Assembly: GCA_937901895.1 (NCBI GenBank)
Contig: CALGTD010000090.1
Location: 1-7,187 of the forward strand
Reading direction: 5' to 3'
Origin: an uncultured Spartobacteria bacterium
Lineage (GTDB): Bacteria; Verrucomicrobiota; Verrucomicrobiia; Chthoniobacterales; JAATET01
Length of the DNA stretch: 7,187 bases
A program made the position numbers and the translations under genes. Of this stretch, positions 5,373 through 7,187 are shown in pieces; the first letter of the stretch is position 1; each line of letters begins with the position of its first letter. The notes under the pieces were generated by a model, which did not search any database, had not been told where the DNA came from, and was given only the letters and a program-made list of their open reading frames with translations.

Positions 5373-6202
5373 TTGAAGTCGTTGGTTGAGGTTTGAGATT
5401 CGACACGCACCACGAGGACGTTCCATTTGTTGTCGGGGTCGAGGTTGTTGCGTCCCCCCTGCCCGTTGCCGGTGATGGCAAAGAACGCGGGCGTGACGGA
5501 TTGGGGCGGCATCACGCCGGAAGCGTCAGCGAGCGACTGCGTGTAAATCCGTTCTTCCAAGCGAACGGCCAAGTCTTGGGGTTTGTAGTAGATGGTCCGG
5601 TGGGTCGTGTTCTCCAGCTCCAGCCGGAAAATCAACGTGTCCTCCTGCTCGAAGCGCCACACGTCGCGGATGCGGACGGTGAACCCGTCGTAGTAGTTGG
5701 TGATGCCGGGCGCGGCATGAAGGACGCCGGCCAGCGCGTCCGGCTGGTTTTTCTCGAAAAGCGAATACGCTTTCGCCTTGTCCATGAGGGAAAGCAGCTT
5801 TTCCGGGACGATGGCCGGGCGGCTGCCATCCTTTCCGCGCGGGTCGTTGGCAAAGAACGTGACGTTGTAGAACGGCTTCTCGGACGCCTGCAAATGCAGG
5901 ACGTAAGCCTTTCGATTGAAGATGACCGTCAGATGATCCTCGGCGTCCTTGTTGAGCGCGCGGAGGCTGAAATAGAAATTCCCCGGCTTGAAGGAGATGA
6001 GGAAAGCCGCGTTTTCCTGCTCCTGCACCGCGACGGACTTCGCATAGAGGCCGGAAATTTCGGACGGGAACATGACGGTGGTCGTTCCCGATTTTTCCGC
6101 GACGGGGATGTCGTAGATGACGAACTCGTCGAGCGGCTTTTGCACGATTGGCCCGGCAAAGGCCGTGGCGGTGAGGAGCAAGGAGAGAGCGAGGTGTTTC
6201 AT
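5369..6202 (-). CDS. VirB9/TrbG/CagX-like periplasmic T4SS protein, 277 aa
   Basis: The N-terminus MKHLALSLLLTATAFA is a Sec signal peptide, with likely cleavage after Ala16 (AFA|GP). The mature part is rich in beta strands, with two halves: an N-terminal domain (about residues 20-115) and a C-terminal domain (about 170-270) joined by a helical linker (PEKLLSLMDKAKAYSLFEKN). In VirB9 the C-terminal domain contributes to the outer-membrane core with VirB7 and VirB10. The N-terminal YDIPVAEKSGTTTVMFPSEI segment resembles the start of the CagX fold, where a strand and a hydrophobic phrase bind VirB10. The sequence is divergent and I rest the call on position between VirB8- and VirB10-like genes, signal peptide and length. 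ATGA overlaps join it to both neighbours. Confidence 0.65.
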   Translation of the reverse strand: MKHLALSLLLTATAFAGPIVQKPLDEFVIYDIPVAEKSGTTTVMFPSEISGLYAKSVAVQEQENAAFLISFKPGNFYFSLRALNKDAEDHLTVIFNRKAYVLHLQASEKPFYNVTFFANDPRGKDGSRPAIVPEKLLSLMDKAKAYSLFEKNQPDALAGVLHAAPGITNYYDGFTVRIRDVWRFEQEDTLIFRLELENTTHRTIYYKPQDLAVRLEERIYTQSLADASGVMPPQSVTPAFFAITGNGQGGRNNLDPDNKWNVLVVRVESQTSTNDFK

Positions 6203-6831
6203 AGGGGTTTTTCGGTGTAGGTGAAGTCCTGCACGACGAGCGGGAGGCGTCCGTTGCCGAGGAGGTCGGGGTTGCGGATGAACAGGAACTCGATCTGGAA
6301 TTTGACCGGCTCACGGAACTCCATGTCCTTGAGCGTGCCGGTGCGGATCAGATTGCCCTCGGCGCGGACGCTCACGGCCTCGAAGGGCTGGCCGGAACCG
6401 TCTTTCATTTTCCGGGTGTCGAGGATGTCGATCTTCGTGACCTCGACCTTCTGGTGAATCTGCTTCTCGCCGAACTCCGGGTTTTGCGCCCTGTAGAGCG
6501 CGGCGGCTTTCTTGCGAGCGGGATCTTCGAGATAAATTCGCTTCAAGAGGTCCGACAAATCCGGCCCCACGGGATTGCGTTGCAGGAGAGCCAAACAAGC
6601 GAGCCGGACGTGGTAGGCGTGCAAGGCTCCGGCCTCCTCGAACCCGAGCACGGGCGAATAAATCAGCGTTCCGCCCGGATCGAGGATGACGACCTTCTCC
6701 CGTTGCTTCATCGCCTGCACGGTCAGGTAAGGCGCGGCGACGGCGAACCCCACGGCGAGGATGGCGAGCGCCATCCAGAACCGTGCGGCGATGGCGTTGT
6801 TCGTGATGCTGGTGACTGCGGAGAGTTTCAT
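6199..6831 (-). CDS. VirB8/TrbF-like inner-membrane T4SS protein, 210 aa
   Basis: A single membrane helix (residues 17-38) near the N-terminus is followed by a periplasmic domain of about 170 residues, the architecture of VirB8/TrbF, whose NTF2-like domain is a scaffold for channel assembly. The domain opens with REKVVILDPGGTLIYSP, then a helical part (about 65-115) and a strand-rich C-terminal part (about 127-208) ending QDFTYTEKPL. This helix-then-sheet order fits the NTF2-like fold. The direct sequence likeness to well-known VirB8 proteins is low, and similar layouts also occur in TraK-type proteins of Bacteroidota elements, so the subfamily is open. Its stop overlaps the VirB9 start as ATGA; a 6-base gap separates it from the gene before. 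Confidence 0.65.
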   Translation of the reverse strand: MKLSAVTSITNNAIAARFWMALAILAVGFAVAAPYLTVQAMKQREKVVILDPGGTLIYSPVLGFEEAGALHAYHVRLACLALLQRNPVGPDLSDLLKRIYLEDPARKKAAALYRAQNPEFGEKQIHQKVEVTKIDILDTRKMKDGSGQPFEAVSVRAEGNLIRTGTLKDMEFREPVKFQIEFLFIRNPDLLGNGRLPLVVQDFTYTEKPL

Positions 6832-6837
6832 GGAAGG

Positions 6838-7187
6838 TCAGGAGCTGCGGGAGGTCAGTGGAGAATCCGGGGGAAGCGGCTGGGCTTTGCCGGCGTGGGA
6901 GTTGAAAGCGGCCTGGGCCGCGTAGGGCGTGGCGATGGTACCGGGATGGTGCGAGACGGTGCCGGCGGCGTTATCCACGACGGCAAAGGCGTTCGGCGCC
7001 GTCTGGTGGGCGACCATCGCGGGGTTGTCGGGATTGGCGACGGAATCACCGCCCGGCGCGGCAGACGGAACGGGCGGCGGCGGGGGCACGTCGTTCATCG
7101 AGCCGGAAAAGTCGCTGGCGATCCGCCCCGCCGCGCTCGCGGCTCCGGCGGCGGCCTGCGTCCCGACGACCGCGCCTTGCACGGCGG
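6838..7187 (-). CDS. C-terminal tail of a probable VirB6/TrbL-like T4SS protein (partial)
   Basis: The frame is open to the window edge, so only the last roughly 115 residues are seen; the first possible GTG at 7182 is more likely an internal Val codon. The visible part is low-complexity, Ala/Gly-rich at first and then Pro-rich (Pro-Pro-Pro-Pro-Pro near residues 33-37 from 7182), and it ends in a hydrophilic tail. Multi-pass VirB6/TrbL proteins, which usually precede VirB8/TrbF, often end in such disordered tails, and the order here (this gene, VirB8, VirB9, VirB10) fits the trbL-F-G-I layout. The membrane segments that would prove it are outside the window, so the identity is inferred from context. 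Confidence 0.45.
   Translation of the reverse strand, partial: AVQGAVVGTQAAAGAASAAGRIASDFSGSMNDVPPPPPVPSAAPGGDSVANPDNPAMVAHQTAPNAFAVVDNAAGTVSHHPGTIATPYAAQAAFNSHAGKAQPLPPDSPLTSRSS

Noticed and set aside
4396..5481. N-terminal extension of the lipoprotein frame up to 5481
   Set aside because: The extension is Arg/Pro/His-rich nonsense overlapping VirB10 in another frame. The true start at 4395 begins a proper lipoprotein signal peptide and overlaps the VirB10 stop.
4452..6220. Long open frames on the plus strand (4452-5396 and 5393-6220)
   Set aside because: They lie antisense to the VirB10- and VirB9-like genes. Their products are Arg/Gly-rich with no domain pattern, as expected from the GC-biased third positions of the real genes.
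1..7187. CRISPR array, tRNA or rRNA gene
   Set aside because: No regularly spaced repeats and no recognisable tRNA or rRNA stretch were seen on either strand by eye.

Overview
This window looks like a junction between two kinds of mobile DNA in a Gram-negative bacterium. The right part (about 2780-7187, GC-rich, all on the minus strand) is the distal end of a conjugation-type IV secretion (T4SS) operon. The left part (1 to about 2600, clearly more AT-rich) holds integron-type gene cassettes, a transposase remnant and an orphan membrane protein. The Gram-negative inference comes from outer-membrane-spanning T4SS parts: a VirB10-like protein, a secreted VirB9-like protein and a lipoprotein. The lineage cannot be fixed. 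None of the clear gene starts has a good Shine-Dalgarno sequence, which fits lineages that rely little on it, such as Bacteroidota and some relatives of Verrucomicrobiota, but this is weak evidence.

Layout from left to right: the 3' end of an attC site (1-54); a cassette gene of unknown function (61-480); a complete, long, foldable attC site (481-607); a 260-base non-coding stretch with small repeats and a possible promoter; a second cassette-like gene (864-1709) encoding a helical protein with an R-N-x-x-x-H motif of the kind found in HEPN RNases, its stop codon lying inside an attC-like box (1704-1758); the C-terminal remnant of an IS4-type transposase on the minus strand (1787-2005); a small multi-pass membrane protein (2107-2589); and a strong bidirectional terminator (2723-2761).

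On the minus strand, read from 7187 down to 2784, the genes are: the C-terminal tail of a probable VirB6/TrbL-like protein, a VirB8/TrbF-like protein, a VirB9/TrbG-like protein, VirB10/TrbI, a coiled-coil lipoprotein, an SSB-like OB-fold protein, a small possible ribbon-helix-helix protein and a small charged helical protein. Four successive junctions use the same 4-base ATGA stop/start overlap and a fifth uses an 8-base overlap, so this is one translationally coupled operon ending at the terminator. The VirB8, VirB9, VirB10 and lipoprotein products would form the inner-membrane-to-outer-membrane core of the channel. The SSB-like and small proteins probably act on DNA during or after transfer.

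The items most worth following up are the HEPN-like cassette gene, the attC site whose similarity to its neighbour stops exactly at the recombination point, and the long lipoprotein placed after VirB10 rather than at the usual VirB7 or TrbH position.
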